DNA from: Hypholoma sublateritium FD-334 SS-4 | Taxonomy: Eukaryota > Basidiomycota > Agaricomycetes > Agaricales > Strophariaceae | Reading direction: 5' to 3' | NCBI GenBank assembly: GCA_000827495.1 | Contig: KN817555.1 | Coordinates: forward strand, 199,928-263,927 | Length of the DNA stretch: 64,000 nucleotides | In this document: positions 11,694 to 24,837 of the stretch, piece after piece | Position numbering within the stretch: position 1 is the first letter of the stretch | Layout: every line of letters begins with the position of its first letter | Position numbers and translations under genes: made by a program | Notes under the pieces: generated by a model | The model's input: only the letters and a program-made list of their open reading frames with translations | What the model was told of the DNA's origin: nothing | The model's database searches: none

Positions 11694-13497
11694 ATGCCCG
11701 CACGACAAGTTTAAGGAAGGCCACCAACTCACCAAACCTCCACCTTCGAAAAAGTAATGACGGACCCAACCTTGTAGTACGAAATTGATGTAGGAGATCC
11801 CGCGACCGTGGCTGTTAGAGGTCGTGTGTGGTCACGATGAGGATAATGTATGATTTATGGTGCTGCGCAAGAGAGAAGCGTGCTGCCGCGTGGGGCGCAG
11901 TGACTTTTCGCCGACGACGGGCGGGGGGATGTGTGCGCCGCTGGGGTATCGTGGGTGGGGCGCGCGCCTGCTTGAGCTGGAGGGGGACCGTTGCGGGTTG
12001 GGATACCGATCCTCCACTGTCACTCCTTTTCGAGCGTCGCTCTCGCTCTGTCTATCTCTCTCTCCTTCTTACTAGTCTGTTCTCTGTGTTTTTTGTTTAC
12101 AATGTGTTTATATATTTTTTCACTATCCTCGTGTACGATGTGAATAAGGATGGTCGGCACTAAAAGCACATTTGTGCTGATCATGCAGTGCAATAAGAGC
12201 ATGTGGGTCCTACCGTCCAGGCTGGCCATGGGAGACTGACTAGACTACATATTGTTCAAGCCATTGGGAGGAAATGTTCGCGCTTCAATACTCTATCGAA
12301 TGTTTCTATTAACTTGACACGCACAAAATATTTATTTGTGAACATGCACTTCAGCAATGTACCGAACGCAGGCGACACAAATCTAGACCGCGACGCTCAA
12401 AATCAGAAAAGAATTTCTGTTCCGTAGCAGACCGCCGTACACTGACGTGCGCTTACATACAAGATGATGCACTCCAATGACCCTTCTGTTTTTTTGTGGC
12501 ACAGAGTTCCGATGCGGTATTTATATTAGGACGTCCGTCGATCTGAAAAATCACAGCCTATATAAATGTCGTCCAGATTGTGATTGTCGGCAGAGGTCTA
12601 CATGGATAGATACTTATATTGATGCCCCACGGCGCAGAGCAAGATTCGCTTTAGATTTATAGTTGGCGTAGACCATGGAGTTACATAATTTGTGCTTTTG
12701 GTCAATCACGGCATCATATATAGGATCATGGACGCGGACGGCGCACGCGCTGTGGCGTTGGCGTGCCTTTCAATCGTTTGCGGTAAGCTTTCCAGCCTAC
12801 AGTTTGAGCATATGTGACACACAGAGATCCACATACGAACTGAATTTAATTGGGTCTACGAGACTCTATTGAACTGGGATTTGAAAATAAATATTGCGAA
12901 TGCTTTCAGTGCCACAAGTCCCGTACGCGCTACTTCTTTTTTCTTGTGTTCTTGATTCTGGAGCGCGTTTACGGCTGTCGACTTCGTAGAGATCTGGATG
13001 GACCGGCGTGGCACGTACGTACACTATCCAATTTAGAGATCGACTGTATAATTTCAGTCGAGAGACGACTGGTGATAGAAAGATATTCATCTGGCCTTTG
13101 ATGATTGGGCCTGGCGGTTAAAAACTGCATGTGCGTCGGTCGATCCTTGACGAGCTTCAAACAGCCTGCCGATCCTGTTCTACCTTCCTCGAAAACGAGA
13201 ACGCGTCCTTATATATAGTTACCACGGTACTCGCGGGCAGAAGTCCAAGTACTCCGTGCCACTCCGATGCGATCCGCTGCGCCCGCGCACGGATATGTCC
13301 TACCAGGAGTCCACTCATGTAAAGCCGCTCTGATGGTCCATTTGTATTAGGTGGTGGTGATGGTGCGTTGTCAAACCCATCGCGATTCGCCGGGGGGTTT
13401 ATATGGTGCGCAGACGAGGCTCTTGGCCCCATCCCCCTTTAATCCCAGTGAACGCGCTCGCTGGTGATTCCCAACCTAACTTTCTTCTTCTTTCAAC
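11694..13497. other. Long intergenic region
   Basis: About 1.8 kb between aconitase and the desaturase. It contains a pyrimidine-rich block (12003-12090) and AT-rich DNA. Short open frames exist but none shows codon bias, a recognisable motif or splice support. The last few hundred bases are presumably the desaturase promoter. Confidence 0.5.
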
Positions 13498-15472
13498 ATG
13501 TATTTTCGAAACGGGCCTGAGTACGAGGAGAGGTACGCGCCGCGCGCTGTCGGAGGCTGTGTGCTTGCTCACTCATCTGTGTGCAGATTGCGGAGGCCCT
13601 TTGCGCCGCCTACCGCTACGCTGAAGGAGGTGCATGATGCGGTGCCGAAGCACCTGCTCAAGAGTGGGTGCCATGACGCAATCAAGCCAAGCCCCTCCTG
13701 ACCCTGACGATCATCCAGGGAACCAATCCCGTGCGGTCCTGTACATCGCCCGTGATATCATCTTTACCCTCTTCCTCTACAAGTGCGCCGCGTCCATCGC
13801 GCCTTGGGCGGCTAATAACTTCGGCGGACATGTCTCAGGAAGGCTCCCGAAGAAGGCGCTAAAGGCCACGCTATGGCTGGCTTACTGGTGGGTGCAGAGC
13901 ATGGTCAATGCTGGTATCTTCTGCCTCGGTCCGTGGATTTTCATTTAATGATCTGCGTCTCGCGTTTGAGCTGACAGTGTAGGGCACGACGCTGGCCACG
14001 GTTCCCTTTTTGAGAACACCGCGATCAACAATACCGTCGGCTTCTTGCTGCATACTGTGAGTACCTCGTCGCAATCATGTTCGGCCAAATATCGAGCCTC
14101 AAAATTCCCAGTGGCTTCTCATTCCATACTACTCCTGGCGCGCAACCCATCATGCTCATCATGTACGCCTCAAAATTATAACGCTTTTGAATAATCTCTA
14201 ATCACGCAATTGTTCATAGAAAGCAACTAGTTCGATAGAGCGCGATGAAAATTACGTGCCGTATACTCGCAGTCAATACAAGCTCCCTGATGCACAGAAC
14301 GCCAAAAAAGCAGACTACGAAGAAATATTCGAAGAGACGCCCGTTTATACGCTATACAGACTATTCATTATGCAGGCCTTGTGAGTGCGTCTCATATAAA
14401 TATCGGTACCCTCTTTTGATCCATTTGTATATTTTTGTAGTGGCTGGTGGATCTACCTTGCGTATTTACCATTTCACGACTTCAATCAACCAGATAATAA
14501 TTTCCGAGTTAAAATTAGGAACAATACCATGGGGTCCCCGATGTACCCGCCAGGAACCAATCATTTTAATCCTATGTCTCCCCTCTTCAAACAAGAGCAG
14601 CGCTTTAACGTCTTCATATCCGATGTTGCCCTTGTTCTCATGTCGTGCTGGTTCTATTGCATGGGGCGCGAATTCTTTCTGTGGTACTACATGGTCCCGT
14701 GGATTGTGGGTACTCTTCACTTCATGTGCAAATGCGCGCACTAATTGATTTTTCTCAGCTCGTAAACCACTGGTGTGTTTGAATCGAACCTGGTAATAGC
14801 GGTGTCAATTCTCATCTACGCTCCTTGTTCCTAGGATTGTCATGTTCACTTTCTTGCATCACTCCGACCCGACTATCCCTCACTATAGGAAAGGTGAATG
14901 GTCCTTCCTCCGTGGGGCCGCTGCCACCGTTGATAGACCCCTGCTTGGATGGATGGGCCGCTTTTTCTTCCATAACATCAGCCACGACCACGTCGCGCAT
15001 CGTGCGTATCGATTTTTGCAGAGTACTCCGAAAGACCACTAACTGGTGATAAATGTTCAGACTTCTTTTTGCGGGCTCCATTCTGTAGGAACCATTAATT
15101 ACCCAAGCTTCACTTTTTTGACGAGGATGCATGATAGGGAATGGACCCGAGATAACCAAAGCTATCAGATTGGTCCTGGGTGATTCATACAATTATGATT
15201 CTACGGTGTGTTCCTCTATCACAGCCCTTCCAATTTCTCCGCCAACTAACGTCGCCAATATTCGTCAGCCTACCTTCTATGCCCTATACCGCTCCTTTAC
15301 AGAGTGTATTTTTGTCGAGGAAGAAGGCGGAATTGTCTTCTACAAAAACAAAGACGGTATTGCGCAGCGTAAGGTTGCCGACTTCGTCCTAAAAGAGATG
15401 GGAGAAAAGGGGTACTGCCCGGAGGATCAATGGGATCAGGATCGGTTGGGTGAAGGCAAAGATACACTATAA
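13498..15472 (+). CDS. Delta12-type membrane fatty acid desaturase
   Basis: This is a di-iron ER desaturase of the Delta12/omega-3 (FAD2-like) family, which puts double bonds into C18 acyl chains; some members are acetylenases. The start MYFRNGPEYEER is joined over an intron to PFAPPTATLKEVHDAVPKHL, the usual cytosolic N-terminus. The three histidine boxes are HDAGHG, THHAHH and HDHVAHH. The third is rebuilt by splicing: the last His codon is split by the intron 15002-15060 and completed by a 24-nt micro-exon (15061-15084). Membrane segments flank the boxes. The C-terminal block IFVEEEGGIVFYKNKDG is typical. The desaturase lies directly before the adenylate-forming reductase block. Whether it is a plain Delta12 desaturase or a diverged acetylenase cannot be told from the boxes. 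Confidence 0.92.
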
Positions 15473-15741
15473 GGAGTGAAAGCGGAAAGGCCAAATTTTC
15501 GGGAGAGTACAAGTGATCGTAGAGTATTATCTTTCGATACATAATACCATGCCACGATAATCTTGAAAACTGCAGCTTATTTTTGGACATGGTCCTCACT
15601 GGCAACATGCAAGGTTCAGCGTTGTGTGCGTTGCGGGAAGTCAAAAGTGCAGGGAGGATTTCGGCGCCGCTGCAGACTCATCTAGTGATTCAGATAATCA
15701 ATTTGGTAATTATGTTACGTATACCTACGGTAAGGACAACC

Positions 15742-18700
15742 TCAAATAAATCCAACAGCCTTCCAATATTTGACCCATCTCTGAGCATCTGCTTGGCCAA
15801 TACTGGGGAGCAATCGCATGGCCTCGCAGATTGACCTAGCCGCATATGTGGAGAATGTGGCTAAACCTCCTGTTTCCTCGTCATCCCCACCGCCACCCTC
15901 GCGATCAACGACGGCATCTTTCTCAGCAATGAAGGCGAAAAAGTCCAGTAACTTGATTGCGGGCTGATAGCTACATCAACACATCTATCGTCGGCAAAAC
16001 AAAAAAAAATCGAACTCACGATGTCGTTGAGGATCTCCGAGGACGGACTGGTTGTATGTGCTTTCAATTTCGAGACCCAGCTTTGCATGTCCACAACAGG
16101 CAGCGGCGATCGGAGGACCCCCTCCTCAGTTAGAGCACCGTTTATAGACGAAATTATTGACGCCCATGGTATAGGTCGAGGATGGACGATGTTGAGGGCA
16201 GCAGCCGAATCCGCTGAGTGAACAACCTCAAGGATCGCCTGGGAGACAGCGTCCATAGGAATCCACGACACCACCTAAAGAGAGATTTTAGCATATTTCC
16301 AGGCCAGGTACGAAAACGTTTCTCACGCCGTGCGCAGTTGGAATGGCGTTCATATGGATGCTTGACTTGACTAAGATAGGCACCCAGTCTGTCGTTGCCC
16401 AGGCTCCATTGGGNAGACCACCAGAGATNTGCCCGATCCTGAAGGATGTAGCCTGAAGGCCNCTCAAGTCTAAGATCTGCGAAAATCAAAAGCTGCGTGA
16501 GCCAGAAATACAGGTAGGCAGAAATACATAAGCATACCCTTTCCGCAACATATTTACCTTCTCCGTATCCATTACCAACAGCGGATCTTGAGTCTTTCAC
16601 TACTTCTTCGGGATACGGACCTCGCGATTTATCCCAAGAGATTGCGGATGAGATCGATGATGTGAATAAGAATTTGACTGCCGATCCGTGCGTACTTGAG
16701 CGCGCGAGATCGACGAGGTTGCGTGTTCCTTGAACATTCGTCTCAAAAGAAGACAACGAAAGGTTGAAATCTAATCTCCAAGCGTTGTGAATTATAGTAG
16801 TTATGTTTGCGCGCAGCTTGAAATAAGATGCATGAGACAGAAGGATATATAATGTAACACGAGATGCACACCTCATGATATACAGCCTCTTCCAGGCCGA
16901 GATTTCTATGAGAGGCTTCTCCTTCCAGGTATACAAGGCGATCGCTGGAAAGGAGTGCCGTATCGAGGGCTTTATCAGCGAAACGTTCTGCCTGCCTGTG
17001 CTGAATCGTCTTGTGCCCTGAGGATGGCCTATTGAGGACGTACACGGTCTTGACCCGTGAGTCGCGTAATAAAGGGGCCAGCATTTGCGAGCCAAGGTTT
17101 CCAGTAGACCCCGTCAGAAGAACAACTAGTTCACCAGCACGCCGCAAAGGCACGGCAGAGATGGGCACATTCAAGCCGGTGGAGTATTTGCTGATCATGG
17201 CCTCTATGATGCCCGTCTTACTGGAAGCGAGTACAAACCCATCAGGGTCTTTCACAATGCCAGAAATGAACTTCGCGAGAATTTCGATCGAAGGGTGTTC
17301 GTAGACAGTGGCATTCGAGACCAGCTGATTGGCTTTCTGAATATCGTTGGATTGCATCGCGGCGACAATACGACGGCGTAGAATGGTAGTACTCAAGCTG
17401 CGGCATTGTCATGTCAGTGAACGCTCATATTCAAATAACTCCCAACGACCCACCTGTCTAATCCCTGTTCGAATAGATCACCAGTGAGCGAGACCGGTGC
17501 TTCCAGAAATATCTCCGATATCTGACTTGATAACCAGTCGGAAACGTCATCTACATTCCAAGAGGTTGGGGGAACGACGGATTCAACATTTGCTGTTGCT
17601 TCAACTTTTGCGTATCTGGTACGGATACCATAGTCAGAAATGGGAGTTCAGTATAGTGATGAATACCAACATTTCGTCAATCTCATTCTGATATTGCACC
17701 AGTGCGGCCTTTTTCATAACTGTTCCTTTCCCTGCTCGCGGAAGTGGCTTGTCTTTGGCAGCGATAAGAATCATTTCCTTGTATATTCTGCTGAAGGCGG
17801 GGGACACTTTGTTGGCCTCTTCAACAATAGGCCTTCAGAAGTCAACATCAGTATCATCCCCGTGGTAGACAGTCATCACTTAGTGACTGACCAAATTACG
17901 TTCCGTATCTCAATCACGGCCGATTCGTCTTCAACGTCGATTTGGAACGGAGGCTTGAGTTCGATAAGAACACCGGCTTGGTCCCTCTCGCGGCCAAACA
18001 CAGTGGCACCCATGATTCTATTCCACAACTGCTCGTTAGAAGTCATCCTCTGCTTCGGACAGAAAACTTACTGCGAACTACTCATAATGATATCCTCGAT
18101 GGGTCCCGGAACAGTTTTCTCTCCTGATGTGTGTATAATGACATCGTCCTTCCTGCCTACTCTGCACAGATATTTTCATTCAAGGATTGAACAGTCACGT
18201 TTGATAAGCGTTGACTAACATTTTCCAAAAGTAGGGTTTCGTAGGATGCCGTATAAATAGATCCGAAGAGGCATATCCTTTGACATCAGGGATGTTCTCT
18301 ATAGAGACTTGATGGGTCTCCGTATTCTAAAAGAGAACATCAGAGACATCCTATTATATATTGGACCACAGTTATGCGTACAAGGAATTGGGCTTCGAAT
18401 GTTCCGTCTCCCTGTGGATCCCACCGGATTTTGCACCTGTCGGAAAATGCCATGTACTCCCAGTCTTTCTCGTCACCTGCTTCGCGGGAAACATATGTGG
18501 GCGCTCCAAATTCAGTGGCGCCATACACCAGTGCGATGTGCACTCCGGACTCAATCATGAAATTTCCCAGCTTTGATGGTACAGATCCGCCCGAAAACCC
18601 CTGGACAAAACCGAGTTCATGTGAGAAAAGATGAACGTTTGGTCAAGTTCATAAACTTACAACAAACTCTAAGCTCGCTAAAAGCGCGACGGTCTGCTGG

Positions 18701-19747
18701 TCTTGCGCCCACGTTTGAAGGAACGATGGAATGGTGACAAGACCATTACATCCAGAACGAGTCGTATGATCCAATACATTGTGAGGAGTTGGTATCATAG
18801 GCAGTAGATGCGGCGCCGTCGCAGTGGGTGGGAATAGGCCAACGGGATTCAGTGTGAATAACGGAGAGTGAACTTGAGTAACAATTCCTAGAGTATGGAA
18901 AGGCGGAAGACCATGCCCTGAAATTCGCAATGGCATATGATAGTTCGTGCGGTCAGTCACAGAAGCTGTATAATTCAAGCATGTTAGATTTGCCGCCGTT
19001 ACGATGAAGAAATGAGATGACGAACGAAAACTTGCCCAGTCCACCATAGCTTTGAAAGTCTGCGGTACAGTCTTCGGGAGGCCAGTGCTTCCCGATGAAT
19101 GAAGATACAGCATTACATCGTCAAGTAGAGGCCGTGGTCCGGTAGGGTAAGCTCGGAAATTATCTTCGGATTTCTCGCTGCCAAGTTTGGGAAAAATGGT
19201 CGACAGTGGAGGAACCTCATCTATTTGAAGGGCATAGTTGGGGTCAGACGAGAAGAGTTGGCTGCGAATGTCCTCAATAAGCAGGCGAAGCGTATGCTGC
19301 GTGGTCAGCAATCTGTGGCACGACGTATCCTTCATTAGTTTGATGATAGCCGTGGCCGTATTACGTGGGGACATTGGGAAGGGCTAGAAATAATATTTAG
19401 AACATGTGAATCAACAGGGATTGTTATCTGCTACGCACGATAAGTCCGGCTCGAGTGATACCAAGTGTCACAGCCTGATAGAGAAGAGAATCGGTGAGGG
19501 CGACAAAGGCAATGGTTTCACGGTCACGGCCAGTTCCAGCAGGCCGAATGTAATGGGCGACACGGTGAGTGGCACGACCAAACTCTAGGAATGAGATGTC
19601 AGTAATGCCTGGACCTGACTTCCCATCCTCTGCGAACGTGTAAATCGGTGCGGAAGGGTTGTGTTTGATGTGAAAGTCCACAGCTTCCGCGACAGTCACC
19701 GAATAATCGAGAGGTGGATAGACCAGTATTGACGGAGTAATTTCCAT
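15742..19747 (-). CDS. Adenylate-forming reductase (NRPS-like, A-T-R), copy 1
   Basis: This enzyme class activates a carboxylic acid with ATP, loads it on a phosphopantetheine arm and reduces it with NADPH to the aldehyde or alcohol. Domains in order: A domain (LHSSGSTGLPKTVPQ; YGATEFGAP; the A10-type RAGKGTVMKKA lysine block), T domain (DLFEQGLDSLSTT, with the pantetheine serine codon split by an intron), and an SDR-type thioester reductase (VLLTGSTGNLGSQML nucleotide-binding loop; YGEGK as Tyr/Lys pair). It ends DAQRWVKYWKAVGFI. The chosen start gives an N-terminus that aligns with the two paralogues. About 14 short introns. Three N bases (16414, 16429, 16462) fall at third codon positions and do not break the frame. 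The substrate is unknown. Confidence 0.9.
16170..16602. repeat. Near-identical tract shared with 21268-21700
   Basis: Aligned without gaps at an offset of 5098 bp to the second reductase. The first part carries about six mismatches, while 16317-16602 (286 bp) is identical, including N at 16414, 16429 and 16462. Flanking parts of the two genes are clearly more diverged. Confidence 0.9.
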
Positions 19748-20172
19748 GGTGTATAGAGAAGTGTAGAGCAATAGGTGCGATTCAATTGACCATTTTATAC
19801 AGTTTTCATTGGGACTCAGCCAAAGAAATGGTTCAAGATTTATTTTTAGTGACCTCGGGCATGACAAAAGACTGGCCGAGCTTTCCGCTTCCGGGAAACC
19901 GATAGTTATGGACCGTGTTCGAGCAAGGCTACATGTCCCAAATATGTCCGCGCACCTCTGAAAGCAGGCATTAGTCAGTTAGTCGAAATGTGGGGCAGGA
20001 ATTACTCGCCTCAAAGGTGAGCCACTATATAGATAGTTCTATCTTTTTTTCTGGGGTACCAAACTGATAGCATGCGCTTCAGCTGTCCTTTTTTATGCGG
20101 CGCCAACGGACGCCAGCAGACTCCTATGTGACCGTGGCAAGAAATTAAGCTAAGGCGTTAACCCAAGTCAAG
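19748..20172. other. Upstream region of reductase copy 1
   Basis: This is the promoter region of the minus-strand reductase. Short blocks, such as GCGGCGCCAACGGAC near 20099, recur upstream of copy 2, showing that the duplication includes 5' sequence. Confidence 0.5.
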
Positions 20173-20364
20173 CTAGAAAATGATCATGGACCAGAAAGCG
20201 GATAGACAGAAGATAAACTCGAATGTCCACGCCCACTTCGATGAAGATTCATCAGAAGCAGAGGTCGTGACTCGTGCGGAAGCACGATCCAAGTGATGAG
20301 TTATCAGGAGACTCGCGAGAATGGTGATAGGAGAACAAAGAAGAGAGAGCTTCAGATGGAGCAT
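20173..20364 (-). CDS. Small hypothetical membrane-type protein (63 aa)
   Basis: I do not recognise it. The ORF begins MLHLKLSLLCSPITI and has two hydrophobic stretches: an N-terminal one of about 20 residues like a signal anchor, and a C-terminal one rich in W, F and I. They are separated by a polar serine-rich middle. It lies about 430 bp upstream of reductase copy 1 on the same strand. A homologous stretch exists at the same place upstream of copy 2 but lacks the start codon and open frame, which argues either for a recently lost gene or for a chance ORF. Confidence 0.3.
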   Translation of the reverse strand: MLHLKLSLLCSPITILASLLITHHLDRASARVTTSASDESSSKWAWTFEFIFCLSAFWSMIIF

Positions 20365-20844
20365 AGAATCTAGGTGTCAGTATGTGGTGTCTTTGCTTGG
20401 AGGAACGACACAGTTTTCGTTGGGTTTACGGCGAAATTTGAAGCGCTGACAGTTGGCACACTACTACACGCCCGACTCGGAATTAACGATGAACGTGTCG
20501 ACTAGGGCAAGCGTGTGCAACAGCTGTGAAGAAACTTGAAGAGGGCGCAGGTTGGGCGCAGGACACTTGAATTTGCACCTTTACGGTGACTGATCCGCCC
20601 GGGACTATCCGCGGGACGACCCGGGTTCAGTTCGAACTTGGCTATTGCTAACTTCTGTTGAAGACTAATCTGCTGACAAGTTCTGACATGGAGCCTAGCT
20701 GGAACGCAATCATCACTGCAGATGATATGTGAACATACCGTTACGTAGATCAGAAGCCAGTCTAAGTAGTATAGTAGCGTGTATTTGGGTAACTTGTACT
20801 ACGTATATGTATCTATGCAAAGGTCTTTATATATCAGAACAACT
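20365..20844. other. Spacer between the two duplicated units
   Basis: This lies between the small ORF and the 3' end of reductase copy 2. No gene is seen. The junction of the tandem duplication should be near here. Confidence 0.45.
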
Positions 20845-23800
20845 TTAGATGAATCCAACGGTCTTCCAATATTTGACCCATCTCTGAGCGTCTTCTGGAC
20901 CGATGTTTGGCAGCAATCGCATGGTCTCACTGATCGATCTTGCTGTATCGGTGGAGAACGTGGCGAACCCTCCAATTTCCTCATCGGCCGGACGACCACC
21001 CTCGGAATCAACAATAGCGTCCTTCTCAGCAGTGAAGGTGAAGAAGTCCAGCAGCTTAATTGCGGGCTGTGAATAGCTACATTAGCACCAATTGTCATCA
21101 AGTAGATTTGAACTCACGATTTCGCTCAGGATCTCCGAGGACGATTGAATTGCATACACTTTCAGCTTCGAAACCCAGCTTTGCATATCGACAACTGGAA
21201 GCGGAGACTGGATGATTCCTTCCTGAGCCAGGGCGTTGTTTATGGACGAAATAATCGATGTCCACGATATAGGTCGAGGATGGACGATGTTGAGGGCAGC
21301 AGCCGAATCCGCTGAGTGAGCAACCTCAAGGATCGCCTGGGAGACAGCGTCCATAGGAATCCACGACACCACCTAAAGAGAGATTTTAGCGTATTTCCAG
21401 ACCGGGTATGAAAGCGTTTCTCACGCCGTGCGCAGTTGGAATGGCGTTCATATGGATGCTTGACTTGACTAAGATAGGCACCCAGTCTGTCGTTGCCCAG
21501 GCTCCATTGGGNAGACCACCAGAGATNTGCCCGATCCTGAAGGATGTAGCCTGAAGGCCNCTCAAGTCTAAGATCTGCGAAAATCAAAAGCTGCGTGAGC
21601 CAGAAATACAGGTAGGCAGAAATACATAAGCATACCCTTTCCGCAACATATTTACCTTCTCCGTATCCATTACCAACAGCGGATCTTGAGTCTTTCACTA
21701 TTTCTTCGGGGTACAGACCTCGCGATTTATCCCAAGAGATTGCTGATGCGATCGACGACGTGAAAAGGAATTTGACTGCCGATCCGTGTGTACTCGAGCG
21801 CGCAAGGTCGATAAGGTTGCGCGTGCCTTCAATATTTGTCTCAAAGGACGACAATGAAAGGTTGAAGTCTAACCTCCAAGCGTTATGAATAATAGTAGTC
21901 ACACTGGTGCGCAGCTTGAAATAAGATAAATGAGATAGAAGGCTATACAATCCAACGCAAGATGCCCACCTCGTGATATATAGATTCCTGGAGACCGAGA
22001 CGTGCATGGGAGGCTTCTCCTTCCAGGTATACCAGGCGATCACTCGAAAGGAGAGATATTTCGAGAGCTTTGTCAGCGAAACGTTCGGCTTGCCTCTGCT
22101 GAATGGTCTTGGATCCCGACGATGGCCTATTGAAGACGTACACGGTCTTGACCCGTGAATCGCGTAATAGAGAGGCCAGCATTTGCGAGCCAAGGTTGCC
22201 CGTGGATCCTGTCAAAAGGACAACCATTTCGCCGCCAGGCAAAGGGACGGTTGAAGCTACAGACACATTTAAGCCGGTGGAGTATTTAGTGATCATTGCC
22301 TCTATTATATCAGTCTTGCTTGACGTGAGCACAAAGGTGTCGGGATCCTCCACAATGCCAGAGATGAACTTCGCAAGTATGTCGATAGTTGGGTGATCGT
22401 AGATAGTGGTGTTTGAGATTGCCTGATCAGCCTTCGGAATACCGCTGGATTGCATCGCTCCTGCGATACGGCGACGCAAAATGGTGGTACTCAAGCTGCA
22501 ATACCTTCGTGTCAGCGTACGTTCACATTCAAACAATGTACAACGACGTACCTATCCAATCCCTGTTCAAATAGATCTCCAGTAAATGAGAGTGGCGAAT
22601 TTGGGAGGATCTCCGATATCTGACTTGATAACCAAAAGGAAAGGTCGTCTATATTCCAAGAGATTGGAGGTATGACAGATTCGGTATTTGCTACTGCTTC
22701 GACTTTCGCGTATCTGATGCGGATGTCCATTAGCCAGAATTGGAAGTTCGATTCAGAAGTGAATACGGACAGTTCGTCGATCTCATTCCGGTATTGCGCG
22801 AGTGCAGCCTTTTTCATGACTGTTCCTTTCCCAGCGCGAGGGAACAGCTTATCTCTACTGGCGAAGAGAATCATTTCTTTATATATTCTGCTGAAGGCGG
22901 GCGCTACTTTGTTGGCCTCCTCAACGATAGGCCTTCAAAAGTCATGAACGTCAAGGTAAGTCATCTTCCATATCACAGGAAGAGAGTGAATAACCGACCA
23001 GATTACGCTACGCATTTCAATCACGGCGAGTTCATCTTCAACGTCAATTTGGAACGGGGGCTTGAGTTCGATAAGGACACCGGCTTGGTCTCTCTCGCGA
23101 CCAAACACAATAGCGCCCATGATTCTAAGTCACACACCCCCATTAGAAGGTGTCCTATGCCTTAGACAAAAAACTTACTGCGAACTGCTCATAATGACAT
23201 CCTCGATGGGTCCCGGGACCGTTTTCTCTCCAGATGTATGTATAAGCACGTCGTCTTTCCTGCCGACTCTGCACAAATATGTAAATCTGAACATCAAGAG
23301 TCATATTTGACAGCGATGTACTCACATTTTCCAAAAGTAGGGCTTTGTAGGGTGCTGTATAAACAAATCTGAGGAGGCATATCCCTTGACATCAGGTATG
23401 TTCTCTGCAGAAACTTCGTGGGTCTCCGTATCCTAAAGAGCGCGTCAGAGCCATTCGAGTATATAAAGGTTATATACACACAAGAAATTGGGCTTCGAAT
23501 GTTCCATCCCCCTGCGGTTCCCAGCGGATTTTACACCTGTCGGAAAATGCCATGTACTCCCAGTCTGTCTCGTCTCCTTTGTTATGGGAAACATGAGTCA
23601 GTACTCCAAATTCGGTTGCGCCGTACACCGGTGCGATGCGCACTCCGGACTCCATCATAAAGTTTCCCAGCTTCGATGGCACAGGTCCGCCCGCGAAGTT
23701 CTGGGAAAAAGCGAGTTACATGACCAAAAACGCATTCTTAGTCAAGTCAAAGAACTTACAACAAACTCCAGGCTCGCCAAAAGCGCAACATTATTTTGGT

Positions 23801-24837
23801 CTTGAGCCCATGCTTGGAGAAACGATGGGACGATGATAAGACCATTACATTCAGAACGAGTGATATGATCCAAGATATTGTGAGGCGTTGGCATCATAGG
23901 TGATAAATACGGGGCCGTTGCAGTGGGCGGAAATAGGCCAACTGGGATCAGATTGAATAACGGGGAGTGAATTTGAGTGATGATCCCTAGCGTATGGAAG
24001 GGCGGAAGACCATGCGCTGATATTCGCAAAGGAACAGGATGGTCTACACGTTCAGTCAGAGGAGCTACACAAGTATATGTTAGAATTACCGTTACGACGA
24101 ATACATTAAATAAGGACGAACGAAAATTTGCCCAATCTACCATAGCTTTGTGGGTCTGTGGTACAGTCTTTGGAAGACCGGTGCTTCCTGATGAATGAAG
24201 ATAGAACATAACATCGCTGAGAAGAGGGCGTGGACCGGTAGGATAAGCTTGAAAACCAACTTCGGATGTCTCGTTGCCAAGTTTAGGGAAGATAGTCGAT
24301 AACAAAGGAACCTCATCTATTTGAAGACCATATTTAGGGTCAGACGATAAGAGTTGGTTCCGAATGTCATCAATAAGCGGACGAAGCGTATGCTGCGTGG
24401 TCAGCAATCTATGGCACGACGTATCCTTCATGAGTTTGATGATAGCTGCGGCTGTGTTGCGTGGGGACATTGGGAAGGGCTAGAAATAATAGTCAGAACT
24501 GGCATATCGACAGGGATCGTTACCCGTTGCGCACGATATGTCCGGCTCGAACGATGCCTAGTGTTACAGCCTGGTAGAGAAGAGAATCGGTGAGGGCGAC
24601 AAAAGCAATGGTTTCACGGTCAGGGCCATCTCTAGCTGGTCGAATGTAGTGGGCAACACGATGGGTTGCACGACCAAACTCTAGGAATGAGATGTCAGTG
24701 ATGCCTGACTTCCCTTCCTCGGCGAACGTGTAAATTGGTGCAGAGGGGTTGTGTTTGATGTGGAAATCTACAGCGTCTGCGAGGGTCACAGAATAGTCAA
24801 GAGGAGGGTAGACAAGCTTGGATTGCGCGGTTGTCAT
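20845..24837 (-). CDS. Adenylate-forming reductase (NRPS-like, A-T-R), copy 2
   Basis: This is a tandem paralogue of copy 1 with the same domain and intron layout. It starts MTTAQSKLVYPPLDYSVT and keeps the A-domain loop LHSSGSTGLPKTVPQ, YGATEFG, the A10 block RAGKGTVMKKAAL, DLFEQGLDSLSTT (again split by an intron at the pantetheine serine), VVLLTGSTGNLGSQML and YGEGK. The end is DAQRWVKYWKTVGFI. The three N bases (21512, 21527, 21560) are at the same codon third positions as in copy 1. No inactivating change is visible. Likely function as for copy 1; the substrate may differ because the A domain has diverged more than the reductase domain. Confidence 0.9.
21268..21700. repeat. Near-identical tract shared with 16170-16602
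   Basis: This is the partner of the tract in copy 1, with a constant 5098-bp offset. Bases 21415-21700 are identical, including N at 21512, 21527 and 21560. Confidence 0.9.

Noticed and set aside
12020..12662. Small genes between aconitase and desaturase
   Set aside because: Frames are short, AT-rich and lack motifs, splice sites with continuity, or repeats elsewhere in the window.
14990..15046. Desaturase with a broken third histidine box (HVAHR then stop)
   Set aside because: The change is an unspliced intron: removing 15002-15060 restores HVAHH and the usual FF sequence.
16154..17095. Reductase copies 1 and 2 as frameshifted pseudogenes with unknown residues
   Set aside because: The frame containing X residues is a shadow. 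In the true frame the N bases are third codon positions and the protein reads through normally after splicing.
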